A stretch of 53,380 bases of DNA, taken from assembly GCA_036266075.1 (NCBI GenBank), contig DATANV010000018.1:1-53380 (forward strand), read 5' to 3'. The DNA comes from VRUE01 sp036266075. GTDB taxonomy: Bacteria; Actinomycetota; Thermoleophilia; Solirubrobacterales; 70-9. Position numbers and translations under genes: made by a program. Below are positions 30,650 through 37,993 of this stretch, in pieces. The first letter of the stretch is position 1. Each line of letters opens with the position of its first letter. Below the pieces are notes generated by a model. It was not told the origin of the DNA. It worked only from the letters and a program-made list of their open reading frames with translations, and did no database searches.

Positions 30650-32420
30650 CCAGGCCGCCCGCTGGGCGCTGATCGTCGCCGGCGGCTGCCTGCTGCTGGT
30701 CGCGCTCAACGTCTGGTGGGTCGCCACCTACCGGCACGGCTACCCGTTCGACGTCGACGAGGCCGGCTACACGTCAATCGCCCTAATCGACTACCTGAGC
30801 CTCAAAGGGGCGGGCCTGCACGGCTGGTGGGAAGCGGTCCAGAACCAGACGCCGAACGCGCCCCTGCTGCCGGCCGTGACCTCGCTGGTCATGGTGATCA
30901 AGGCCGGTGTGCTGGAGGGGTTCGGCGTCTTGATCGGCTTCCTGGTGCTGCTCGTATTCGCGACCTATGGGATCGGCGAGCGTCTCGCCGGGCCGAGGCT
31001 GGGCGCCCTCGCGGCGCTCGTCGTCGGCACCAGCGAGGGGGCCTTCCTCTTCACCCGCGAGTACATCTTCGCCCTGCCGACCGCGGCGCTCCTCGCCTGC
31101 GCGGTCTTCGCCGTGCTGCGCAGCGACGGCATGCGCTCCCGCCGCTGGGCGATTGCCGCCGGCGCCGCCCTCGGTCTGATGCTCCTCGCGAGGACGATGG
31201 CGGTCGCCTTCGTGCCCGGTGTCTACGCGGCGGCGCTGCTGGCAATGCTGGCGCGCGAGCGGACCGAGCTGGGCAAGCGCTTCCTCAACCTCGGCCTGCT
31301 GACCCTGACCGGCGTCGCAGTGGCCGCGACCTGGTACGTGAAGAACCTGCAGCCGGTGCTCGACTACCTGACCGGCTTCGGCTACGGCGCCCAGAGCGCC
31401 TACTACGGTGAGCAGCACTCGGTCGTCTCCTGGGGTCGCTTCAAATCGGTCGCCGAACGGATGATCGCCAGCGACCTGCTGGTGCCGCTGGCGGCGGCGA
31501 TCCTGCTCGGCCTCGCCGCGCTGCTCGTCCTCGCCCTGCGGCGGTTGATCGCCAGCGAGGACCGGCGCGGCTTCCTGCTACGCCTTGCTGGCAGCGACGT
31601 CTTCGGGGTCTCCGTCGTCTTCATCGCCGGCTTCGCCGCCCTGATGAGCTCACAGAACGGGGGCAACGGCTTCACCTTCCCGATCGCGATGCTGCTGCCC
31701 CCCGTCGCGCTGGTCGCCCTGTGCTACTTCCGCGCCGCGACGATCCCGGCGGTAGCGGTGCTGCTCACGATCTCGGCGCTCAACGTCGCCGCCACCTCGA
31801 GCCTCTGGGACGATCTCTCGCGACCACGCTCGGTAGAGGTGCCCGTCTTCGGCTGGCTGCCATGGGTCAGCGGCACGCCCCACGCGGTGCAAGGCATCCG
31901 CGACCAGGTGCCGGGACCGGAAACCCGCTTCGTCGCGCGCGACGAAGGCTGGTTGGCCGCCGACCGCGCTTTGGCAACGATGCTGGTACCACCCGACGGG
32001 TCGACGTTGGAACCGCCGGTCACCGCCTTCGCCTCGCGCAACCGAGCGATCAGCAGCAACAGCGTCGGCCTCGCCTCGCTGCTCGTCCACAACCGTTCGA
32101 TCCCGTTCACCCAGCTGCAGGCCGAACCCACCGACACCGTCGCCAACTACGAACGCCAGCTCGCCGGTCCCGACCTGGGCGAACCAACGGTCCTGGTGAC
32201 GATGAATCGCAACGACAAAGACTTCGACCCGCTCGTAACGCAGAGCTACGCCGAAGCCGCCGCCCGCCACCTCGGCTTCCGCCGTATCCGCCAGCTCGAG
32301 CTTCCCGACGGCCGCCTGATGCGCGTCTGGGTAAAACGTGGAGCGACCGCGCTCAGCGGCCGATGGGCTCCGAGCGCCGCGGCTCCTGCGGCTCCCGCAC
32401 GCGGTAGTCGCCGCGGCTGA
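30633..32420 (+). CDS. GT39-like polytopic glycosyltransferase (ArnT/PMT group)
   Basis: A 595-residue protein with about 11-12 membrane helices. The first outward loop has GYPFDVDEAGYTSIAL, matching the acidic catalytic loop of the ArnT/PMT superfamily. Then NQTPNAPLLPAV, LFTREYIFALPTAALL, and a C-terminal extracellular domain after about residue 400. It would use a polyprenol-phosphate sugar. The last ~22 residues (ALSGRWAPSAAAPAAPARG...) are encoded by the 70-bp repeat at 32353-32422, whose other copy is the antisense 3' end of the GT2 gene at 33061. GTG 30633 overlaps the GT4 gene by 17 bases. Confidence 0.83.
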   Translation: MRLPTSQAARWALIVAGGCLLLVALNVWWVATYRHGYPFDVDEAGYTSIALIDYLSLKGAGLHGWWEAVQNQTPNAPLLPAVTSLVMVIKAGVLEGFGVLIGFLVLLVFATYGIGERLAGPRLGALAALVVGTSEGAFLFTREYIFALPTAALLACAVFAVLRSDGMRSRRWAIAAGAALGLMLLARTMAVAFVPGVYAAALLAMLARERTELGKRFLNLGLLTLTGVAVAATWYVKNLQPVLDYLTGFGYGAQSAYYGEQHSVVSWGRFKSVAERMIASDLLVPLAAAILLGLAALLVLALRRLIASEDRRGFLLRLAGSDVFGVSVVFIAGFAALMSSQNGGNGFTFPIAMLLPPVALVALCYFRAATIPAVAVLLTISALNVAATSSLWDDLSRPRSVEVPVFGWLPWVSGTPHAVQGIRDQVPGPETRFVARDEGWLAADRALATMLVPPDGSTLEPPVTAFASRNRAISSNSVGLASLLVHNRSIPFTQLQAEPTDTVANYERQLAGPDLGEPTVLVTMNRNDKDFDPLVTQSYAEAAARHLGFRRIRQLELPDGRLMRVWVKRGATALSGRWAPSAAAPAAPARGSRRG

Positions 32421-32422
32421 GC
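32353..32422. repeat. 70-bp direct repeat, copy 1
   Basis: Matches 33061-33130 at 69 of 70 positions (mismatch at 32388 versus 33096). It supplies the end of the GT39-like gene, including its stop codon at 32418-32420. Confidence 0.97.
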
Positions 32423-32510
32423 CCTACCGACAGACCACTTCGCAGCGCTTGCTTGCAAATTGGCACATTGTGCGCAACACACGTAGATGTGAGCCGGAAA
32501 TGCTCCGACG
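32423..32510. other. Left end of inserted segment, no gene seen
   Basis: 88 bases of noticeably lower GC than the flanks, with an ATTGTGCGCAACAC stretch and a GTAGATGTG that could hold a -10 (TAGATG). It is probably the leader of the DUF4160 gene; no ribosome site is obvious. Confidence 0.4.
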
Positions 32511-32771
32511 ATGCCTCGCATCAGCAGCTTCTACGGCATCGTGATCGCCATGTACTACAGAGAGCATGGCCCACCGCATTTCCATGTCCGATACGCCGAT
32601 TGCGATGCCTGCATAGACATCGAGACTTCGAGGCTGCTGGTCGGATGGCTGCCGCCCCGAGCGCTGAGGCTCGTTCGAGAGTGGGCTTCGCTGCATCGCG
32701 ACGAGCTGGCGGCAAACTGGGATCGCGCCCGCGCCGAAGCGCCCCTCAATACGATCGAGCCATTGCCCTAG
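32511..32771 (+). CDS. DUF4160 protein, possible toxin/partner of DUF2442
   Basis: An 86-residue protein with the DUF4160 hallmarks: MPRISSFYGIVIAMYYREHG, then PPHFHVRYADCDACIDIET, and a C-terminal helix rich in Arg and Trp (VREWASLHRDELAANWDRA). In many bacteria a DUF4160 gene sits directly before a DUF2442 gene; computational surveys have proposed them as toxin-antitoxin-like, but the activity is not established to my knowledge. Base composition is lower in GC than the neighbours. It lies between the two 70-bp direct repeats, so it looks recently acquired. Confidence 0.85.
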   Translation: MPRISSFYGIVIAMYYREHGPPHFHVRYADCDACIDIETSRLLVGWLPPRALRLVREWASLHRDELAANWDRARAEAPLNTIEPLP

Positions 32772-32774
32772 CAT
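32769..32774 (+). promoter_or_regulatory. -10-like box (TAGCAT) before DUF2442 gene
   Basis: TANNNT overlapping the DUF4160 stop and ending 8 bases before ATG 32783. It could be chance, since the genes are probably co-transcribed. Confidence 0.25.
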
Positions 32775-32782
32775 CGTCTGCG

Positions 32783-33115
32783 ATGAGCGCGATAAGCCAT
32801 GTCGTGGCGGTCACCCCCCTTGCGGGACACCGCCTCTACCTGCGCTTTGAGGATGGCGTCGAAGGCGAGCTCGACTTCGGCGACGACTCTTGGCAGGGAG
32901 TCTTTGCAGCACTCCGCGACGAGGCTTATTTTGCCCGCGTCGAGCTCGACCGCGAGTTGGGCACCATTGTCTGGCCCAATGGCGCGGACATCGCGCCGGA
33001 GACCCTGTACCGCATGGTTAGCGAAGGGTCGGATAAGCCGACTAAAAGCAAGCCGGCTGTTCAGCGGCCGATGGGCTCCGAGCGCCGCGGCTCCTCCGGC
33101 TCCCGCACGCGGTAG
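32783..33115 (+). CDS. DUF2442 protein with tail from the repeat
   Basis: A 110-residue protein. The first ~85 residues match DUF2442: HVVAVTPLAGHRLYLRFEDG, then GVFAALRDEAYFARVEL and GTIVWPNGADIAPETLYRM, the last being the diagnostic block. The final ~18 residues (VQRPMGSERRGSSGSRTR) come from repeat copy 2 and are antisense to the GT2 gene, so the native stop appears to have been lost at the insertion junction. It follows DUF4160 by 11 bases and is its usual partner, perhaps the antitoxin. The added tail may or may not be tolerated. Confidence 0.82.
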   Translation: MSAISHVVAVTPLAGHRLYLRFEDGVEGELDFGDDSWQGVFAALRDEAYFARVELDRELGTIVWPNGADIAPETLYRMVSEGSDKPTKSKPAVQRPMGSERRGSSGSRTR

Positions 33116-33130
33116 TCGCCGCGGCTGAGC
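33061..33130. repeat. 70-bp direct repeat, copy 2
   Basis: Begins exactly at the stop codon of the minus-strand GT2 gene and covers its last 23 codons. Offset from copy 1 is 708 bases, with one mismatch. Confidence 0.97.
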
Positions 33131-33831
33131 GTCGCCTCGAGCCAGACGTAGAGGACGATGAACAGGTAGCGGCTGCCCATCTCCTTCATCGCCAGCTTCG
33201 GGACCCCGGTGGTGCGGTTGGTCCAAGAGGTGGGGATCACCTCGTAGCTGTGACCGCGGACGATCGCCTTCAGCGGCATCTCGACGGTCAGGTTGAAGTG
33301 CTTGGAGAGCAGCGGCTGGATCGTCTCGATCACCTCGCGCCGGTAGCCCTTGAAGGCGTTGGTGGTGTCGTTGTAGCGATGGCGGAAGAGGACGCGGATG
33401 AACCAGTTGGCGAGCCGGTTGATCGCCAGCTTGAGGCGCGGATAGTCGTGCACGCGGGCGCCGGGCACGAAGCGCGAGCCGAAGGCGCAGTCCCAGCCGG
33501 CCTCGAGCAGTCGGTGATAGCGGATGACGTCCTCGGGGTCATCGGAGGCGTCGGCCATCGCGATCACGACCGCGTCGCCCTCGAAGAGGTCGAGCCCCGC
33601 CCGGATCGCCATGCCGAAGCCCTTCTCGTAGTGCGAGGGCCGGCAGCGGACGCGCGGGTTGCGCTCGCCGATCGCCGCCACCACGGCGGCGGTCGAGTCC
33701 TCGCTGCCGTCGTCGACGACCAGCACCTCGTACTCGATCTTCTCGCGCTCCAGAACGGAGACGATCCCTTCGACGGTCTGGCCGACCGAGCCCTCCTCGT
33801 TCTGAGCCGGGATGAGGACCGAGAGCTTCAC
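33061..33831 (-). CDS. GT2 polyprenol-phosphate sugar synthase-like glycosyltransferase
   Basis: A 256-residue GT-A enzyme resembling dolichol/polyprenol-phosphate mannosyltransferases. It has KLSVLIPAQNEEGSVGQTV, VVDDGSEDSTAAVV, MADASDDPEDVIRYH (DxSDDP), FGSRFVPGARVHDYP, NAFKGYRREVI and a C-terminal hydrophobic patch (YLFIVLYVWLEA). It probably charges polyprenol phosphate with a sugar for the GT-C proteins. GTG 33831 overlaps the upstream SDR stop (GTGA). The last 70 bases are the repeat and carry the only complete minus-strand copy of this gene end. Confidence 0.86.
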   Translation of the reverse strand: MKLSVLIPAQNEEGSVGQTVEGIVSVLEREKIEYEVLVVDDGSEDSTAAVVAAIGERNPRVRCRPSHYEKGFGMAIRAGLDLFEGDAVVIAMADASDDPEDVIRYHRLLEAGWDCAFGSRFVPGARVHDYPRLKLAINRLANWFIRVLFRHRYNDTTNAFKGYRREVIETIQPLLSKHFNLTVEMPLKAIVRGHSYEVIPTSWTNRTTGVPKLAMKEMGSRYLFIVLYVWLEATLSRGDYRVREPEEPRRSEPIGR

Positions 33832-34901
33832 GCCGCGGCGACCGTCCAGCGCTCGACGTTCTGTTCGTGCATCTCGCCGAGGATCTCCTCGATCCCGTAG
33901 CGCAGCTGCCAGCTCGGGTAATCGGCTTCGAACGGAGCGAGATCGGAGATCCACCAGCGGTGGTCGCCGATCCGCGGCTCCTCGCCCATCTGCCACTCCA
34001 GCTCGCGCCCGGCGATCCGCTCGCAGGCCTCGATCGCCTCCAACATCGAGCAGTTGCTGGGGCGCCCGCCGCCGATGTTGTAGACGGCAGCGGCGCGCGG
34101 GGCCGCGTGGAAAGCCGCGAAGGCGGCGATCAGGTCGGAGCAGTGGATGTTGTCGCGCACCTGCTTGCCGGCGTAGCCGAACACCGTGTACGGCGTGCCG
34201 GTGACGGTGCACTTCATCAGGTAGGCGAGGAAGCCGTGCAGCTTGGCGCCGGCGTGCTGCGGCCCGGTCAGGCAACCGCCGCGGAAGCAGACCGTCGGCA
34301 TCTCGAAGTAACGGCCGTACTCCTGCACGAGCAGGTCGGCGGCCGCCTTGGAGACGCCGAACAGCGAGTGGGTCGAGGAGTCGATCGACATCGAGGTGTC
34401 GATGCCCTTGAAGTAGGGGTGCGACTCGGGCAGCTCGAGGCGCTTCTCCAGGTCCTCGAGCGGCAGCCGGTTCGGCGTGTCGCCGTAGACCTTGTTGGTC
34501 GAGCAGAAGACGAAGCTTGCCTCGGGCGCGTGGGCGCGGGTGGCCTCGAGCAGGTTGAGCGTGCCATTGGCGTTGACGCCGAAGTCGGTCTGCGGGTCGC
34601 TCGCCGCCCAATCGTGGGAGGGCTGGGCGGCGGTGTGGATCACCAGCTCTATCTGGCCGGCGCGCTCGCGGAAGATCCGCTCGACCGCATCGCGGTCGCG
34701 GATGTCGGCGCTTTCGCTGCGGAACTCGGGGTGCTCGCCGAGCAGCCGCTCGGTGACGTGGGAGGTCGAGGCCTCCTCGCCGAAGAAGCTGGCCCGCATG
34801 TCGTTCTCGATCCCGACGACGTCGTAGCCGTCGCGGGCGAAGTGGCCGACGGCCTCCGAGCCGATCAGGCCTCCCGAGCCGGTGACGATCGCTACTGGCA
34901 T
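33828..34901 (-). CDS. CDP-paratose/tyvelose 2-epimerase-like SDR (A)
   Basis: A 357-residue extended SDR. VAIVTGSGGLIGSEAV binds NAD; THSLFGVSKAAADLLVQEYG is the active-site helix and CFRGGCLTGPQHAGAKLHGF is diagnostic of the CDP-tyvelose-epimerase-like group. The usual Tyr of Tyr-x3-Lys is Phe here (FGVSK); I recall FGxSK in relatives, but this should be checked because it affects catalysis. No CDP-hexose genes are in the window, so the real substrate may not be CDP-linked. It lies between a second related SDR (adjacent upstream) and the DPM-like GT2, all on one transcript. Confidence 0.82.
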   Translation of the reverse strand: MPVAIVTGSGGLIGSEAVGHFARDGYDVVGIENDMRASFFGEEASTSHVTERLLGEHPEFRSESADIRDRDAVERIFRERAGQIELVIHTAAQPSHDWAASDPQTDFGVNANGTLNLLEATRAHAPEASFVFCSTNKVYGDTPNRLPLEDLEKRLELPESHPYFKGIDTSMSIDSSTHSLFGVSKAAADLLVQEYGRYFEMPTVCFRGGCLTGPQHAGAKLHGFLAYLMKCTVTGTPYTVFGYAGKQVRDNIHCSDLIAAFAAFHAAPRAAAVYNIGGGRPSNCSMLEAIEACERIAGRELEWQMGEEPRIGDHRWWISDLAPFEADYPSWQLRYGIEEILGEMHEQNVERWTVAAA

Positions 34902-36005
34902 CTACGCATTCTCCCTTCCCGCTGCGGAGGTCTCGATGTTCAGGGCCTGCCCGATCCGCTCCTGGTCGGCGGCGATCCAGGCGTCGATGTCGGCCAGGAT
35001 CTCCCGGGCGCTGCGGCGCGGGCGCCACTCGTCGAACTCGAACAGCCGGCCGCAGTCGGAAAGGTATATCGGGACGTCGCCGGCGCGGGTCTCGACCAGC
35101 GGCTCGAGCGGCACCTCGCGGCCGCTCAGCTCGCGGCAGATCGCGGTCGTCTCCTGCAGCGAGAGCGAGCACTCGCGGCCGCCGCCGACGTTGAAGACGG
35201 CGCCGTCCCAGCGCGCCGGGTCGAGCAGCTGCCGCTCTACCAAGTCGACCAGGTCCTCGACGTGGAGCAGGTCGCGCACCTGCTTGCCGTGCCCACCGAA
35301 ACCGATGTAGCGCAGCGGCTGGCCGAAGCGGTGGGAGAGCATCCAGTGGGTGAATACCCCCTGGTCGACCTTTCCCATCTGCCAGGGCCCGGCGATCACG
35401 CCGCAGCGGTCGATGACGGCGCGCACGCCGAAGGCGGCGCGGTACTCCTCGATCAGGAGCTCGGCGGCGAGCTTGGTGGTGCCGTAGAGCGTGCGGGCGC
35501 CGGCCAGCGGGAAGTCCTCGGCGATCCCCGCCGCCGAGGCGCCGGGCAGCGGCTGCTCGGCGGCCAGCTCGAAGCGCGTCGCGGTCTCCTCGAGCGCCAG
35601 CGAGAGCTGGGGCTCGACCGGGTAGACACGGCTGGTCGAGAGAAAGACCAGCTGGGCATCGGCCCGCCGCGCCAGCTCGAGGCAGTTGTAAGCGCCGGTC
35701 AGGTTGGTGTGCAGCAGGTATGAGGTGTCGCCGTCGACACCCGACATCACCGACGGCTCGGCCGAGCACTCCACGATCGCATCCAGCTCGCCGAAGCGGG
35801 CGAGGTCGCCGGGCTCGCGCACGTCGCCGCGGGCGAACTCGACGCCCGCCTGCTGCAACCGCGGCAGGTTCAAGTCCGAGCCCTTCCGGTAGAGATTGTC
35901 GAGCACGACGACCTCCCAGTCGGCCTGCCGGGAGGCAAGGGAGACTGCGAGATTGGAGCCGACGAAGCCGGCGCCGCCGGTGATCAGCAGGCGTTTCGCG
36001 CTCAA
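34902..36005 (-). CDS. CDP-paratose/tyvelose 2-epimerase-like SDR (B)
   Basis: A 367-residue extended SDR. LLITGGAGFVGSNLAVSLA is the nucleotide-binding motif; FLSTSRVYP and the catalytic LYGTTKLAAELLIEEY (Tyr-x3-Lys intact) follow; then DRCGVIAGPWQMGKVDQGVF and YIGFGGHGKQVRDLLHVEDL, typical of the tyvelose epimerase group. The frame is open to 36473, but that part is antisense to the PP-loop gene. TTG 36005 begins the domain and has a TAGCGT box 10 bases upstream. It ends directly at the ATG of SDR A. Two related SDRs in tandem may act in sequence or as a hetero-oligomer. Confidence 0.82.
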   Translation of the reverse strand: MSAKRLLITGGAGFVGSNLAVSLASRQADWEVVVLDNLYRKGSDLNLPRLQQAGVEFARGDVREPGDLARFGELDAIVECSAEPSVMSGVDGDTSYLLHTNLTGAYNCLELARRADAQLVFLSTSRVYPVEPQLSLALEETATRFELAAEQPLPGASAAGIAEDFPLAGARTLYGTTKLAAELLIEEYRAAFGVRAVIDRCGVIAGPWQMGKVDQGVFTHWMLSHRFGQPLRYIGFGGHGKQVRDLLHVEDLVDLVERQLLDPARWDGAVFNVGGGRECSLSLQETTAICRELSGREVPLEPLVETRAGDVPIYLSDCGRLFEFDEWRPRRSAREILADIDAWIAADQERIGQALNIETSAAGRENA

Positions 36006-36015
36006 ACGGCCAAGG

Positions 36016-36021
36016 ACGCTA
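36016..36021 (-). promoter_or_regulatory. -10 box (TAGCGT) before SDR B
   Basis: TANNNT ending 10 bases before TTG 36005; start of the SDR B - SDR A - GT2 unit. Confidence 0.4.
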
Positions 36022-36040
36022 CCGCAGACGCCGAGCTGCG

Positions 36041-36046
36041 TAGCCT
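36041..36046 (+). promoter_or_regulatory. -10 box (TAGCCT) before PP-loop gene
   Basis: TANNNT ending 8 bases before GTG 36055, so that GTG is preferred over GTG 36049. It is divergent from the TAGCGT box 20 bases away. Confidence 0.45.
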
Positions 36047-36054
36047 GTGTGCGC

Positions 36055-37257
36055 GTGAATGCCGGTGGGCGGAGACAGGAAGTGGTCGATCTGCACAGCC
36101 AGCCGGGCGAGCTCTCCTTCGAGGCCAGGGTCGGCGGCCGCGACGACCGGATCTGGCTGAAGGCAGCCGATTCCGCCCCGACCAGCGCCGAAGCGGTCCT
36201 GCCCGCCTGCCTGATGCCGGCGATGCGCTCGGGCGGGACGCTCGCGGTCCCGACCGGAATCAGCCCCCGCATGCTGCGCAACCAGCGTGAATTCCAGGCG
36301 ATCCAGCGCGCCTGGTCGCATGGATGGGGGTTCGGCGACCCGCCGCTCGAGGAAGTCGAGGTCCTGGCCGAGTCCGGACCGCCGCCGGCGCCGCAGCAGG
36401 AAGGCCGGGTGGCGGCGTTCTTCAGCGGCGGCGTCGATTCCTGGTCCACCCTCCTCGACCACCCCGAGATCACGGACCTGATCTTCGTCCGCGGGATCGA
36501 TCTGGTCCTGGGCGCCCCCCATCAGGTCGAGCTCGCGGACCTGGTCGAAGCCCGGATTCGCGACACCGCCGCCCAGCTCGGCCGCACCCTGCACGTGGTC
36601 GAGACCAACCTCCGGCAGCTATCCGAACCGCTGGTGCGATGGGAGTCCTTCTATGGCTGCGCGCTGGTCACGGTCGCGCTGTTCCTGGCGCCCCGCTTCG
36701 AACGGGTCCTGCTCGCCGGCGACGCCGACTTCGAAGTGCAGTTCCCGATGGGTGCAAACCGCCTCGTCGACCAGCTGTGGAGCACCGAGCAGCTCGAGGT
36801 CGTCGACGACGGCGGCCGCTACAGCAGGGTCGAGCGCACCCAGCGGATCGCCGGCCATCCGCTCGTCCAGCAGACGCTCCGGGTCTGCTGGGAGAACCCG
36901 GGCGGCGCCTACAACTGCGGGCGCTGCCGCAAGTGCCTGATGACGATGCTGACGCTGGAGGCGTTGGGGGCCCGGGCCTCGGTCGCCACCTTCCCGCCCG
37001 AGCTCGACCTCGAGGCGATCGCCGCGATCGAGGTCGACCAGGAGATCCTGCTCGTCCTCTGGGAAGACGTCCTCGACGCGATTCGCGCCAGCGGCAGAGC
37101 CGACCTCGAGCCGGTCGTCGAAGCCGTGGTCGACAAGGCCAAACGCCGGCTCGGCCTTCCCGCCGACTACCGGCGACGCAGCAGACCGGGACCTCCTCCG
37201 CTGAGGCAGTCCGGATCGCTGCCGAGACGGATCGCGGCCCGCCTCCGCCGCCGCTGA
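36055..37257 (+). CDS. Uncharacterised PP-loop ATPase with Cys cluster
   Basis: A 400-residue soluble protein. FFSGGVDSWSTLL (SGGVDS at 124-129) is a pyrophosphate-binding PP-loop, as in QueC, GuaA and asparagine synthetase, which adenylate a carbonyl before amide or thio transfer. NCGRCRKCLMTML gives Cys288, 291 and 294, with Cys278 just before, a likely Zn or Fe-S site. VLLAGDADFEVQF and DQLWSTEQLEVVDDG lie between. I remember similar unnamed proteins in other polysaccharide loci, but no function. It is divergent from SDR B over 49 bases and convergent with the mannosyltransferase-like gene (3-base gap). A sugar-modifying amidation or thiolation is inferred only. Confidence 0.75.
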   Translation: MNAGGRRQEVVDLHSQPGELSFEARVGGRDDRIWLKAADSAPTSAEAVLPACLMPAMRSGGTLAVPTGISPRMLRNQREFQAIQRAWSHGWGFGDPPLEEVEVLAESGPPPAPQQEGRVAAFFSGGVDSWSTLLDHPEITDLIFVRGIDLVLGAPHQVELADLVEARIRDTAAQLGRTLHVVETNLRQLSEPLVRWESFYGCALVTVALFLAPRFERVLLAGDADFEVQFPMGANRLVDQLWSTEQLEVVDDGGRYSRVERTQRIAGHPLVQQTLRVCWENPGGAYNCGRCRKCLMTMLTLEALGARASVATFPPELDLEAIAAIEVDQEILLVLWEDVLDAIRASGRADLEPVVEAVVDKAKRRLGLPADYRRRSRPGPPPLRQSGSLPRRIAARLRRR

Positions 37258-37260
37258 CGC

Positions 37261-37980
37261 CTAGCGGCTGAAACGCAGCAGCGGAACCCGCCAGATCGCC
37301 TCGAGGACGATCGAGCGGTCCATCTTCGAGGTGCCGGCACGACGGTCGCGGAAGACGATCGGCACCTCGATCACCCGGAATCCATGGCGGATGGTGCGGT
37401 AGGTCATCTCGACCTGGAAGGCGTATCCGCGCGACTCGATCGTGTCGAGGTCGATCGCTTCCAGCACCTCGCGGCGGAAGCACTTGAAGCCGCCGGTCAG
37501 GTCGCGGACGTCGACCCCGAGCACGAGGCGAGCATAGGCGCTGCCGCCACGGCTGATCGCGCGGCGCAGGGCGGTCCATTCCGAGACACCGCCGCCCTCC
37601 ACGTAGCGCGAGCCGATCGCCAGGTCGGTCCTGGAGCCAGCCTCCAGCAGGCGGGGCAGGTAGGCGGGGTCGTGGGAGAAGTCGGAGTCCATCTCGACGA
37701 CGAAGCCCGCGCCCGCGGCGAGCGCGTGGCGGAAACCGGCGATATAGGCGGGCCCGAGGCCTTCCTTGCGCGGCCGGTGCAGGACGCTGACGTTCTCCGC
37801 GGCGGCCGCGAGGCGATCGGCGATCTCACCGGTCCCGTCGGGCGAGTTGTCGTCGACGATCAGGATCCGAGCCGAGGCGGGGAGCTTGTCCCGCACGGCG
37901 CCGACGAAGGCCTCGACGTTGTCCGCCTCGTTGTAGGTCGGGAGGACGAGCCAGGCCGGGCCCTGTTCCGCGGATGCCAT
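37261..37980 (-). CDS. Polyprenol monophosphomannose synthase-like GT2
   Basis: A 239-residue single-domain GT-A enzyme of the DPM1/Ppm1 type: AWLVLPTYNEADNVEAFV, IVDDNSPDGTGEIAD, VEMDSDFSHDPAYLPRLL, IGSRYVEGGGVSEW, LTGGFKCFRREVL and VPIVFRDRRAGTSKM. It transfers mannose (or another sugar) from a nucleotide donor to polyprenol phosphate on the cytosolic face. It lacks the C-terminal membrane domain some members have. ATG 37980 is supported by a TAGCAT box 7 bases upstream; the frame stays open further. It probably provides donors for the GT-C-like proteins in this locus. Confidence 0.9.
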   Translation of the reverse strand: MASAEQGPAWLVLPTYNEADNVEAFVGAVRDKLPASARILIVDDNSPDGTGEIADRLAAAAENVSVLHRPRKEGLGPAYIAGFRHALAAGAGFVVEMDSDFSHDPAYLPRLLEAGSRTDLAIGSRYVEGGGVSEWTALRRAISRGGSAYARLVLGVDVRDLTGGFKCFRREVLEAIDLDTIESRGYAFQVEMTYRTIRHGFRVIEVPIVFRDRRAGTSKMDRSIVLEAIWRVPLLRFSR

Positions 37981-37987
37981 CGTCGCG

Positions 37988-37993
37988 ATGCTA
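37988..37993 (-). promoter_or_regulatory. -10 box (TAGCAT) before the Ppm-like gene
   Basis: TANNNT ending 7 bases before ATG 37980, overlapping the end of the upstream gene. Confidence 0.4.

Noticed and set aside
32353..33130. Insertion sequence or integron
   Set aside because: Direct repeats flank the segment, but there is no transposase, integrase, terminal inverted repeat or attC-like site inside.
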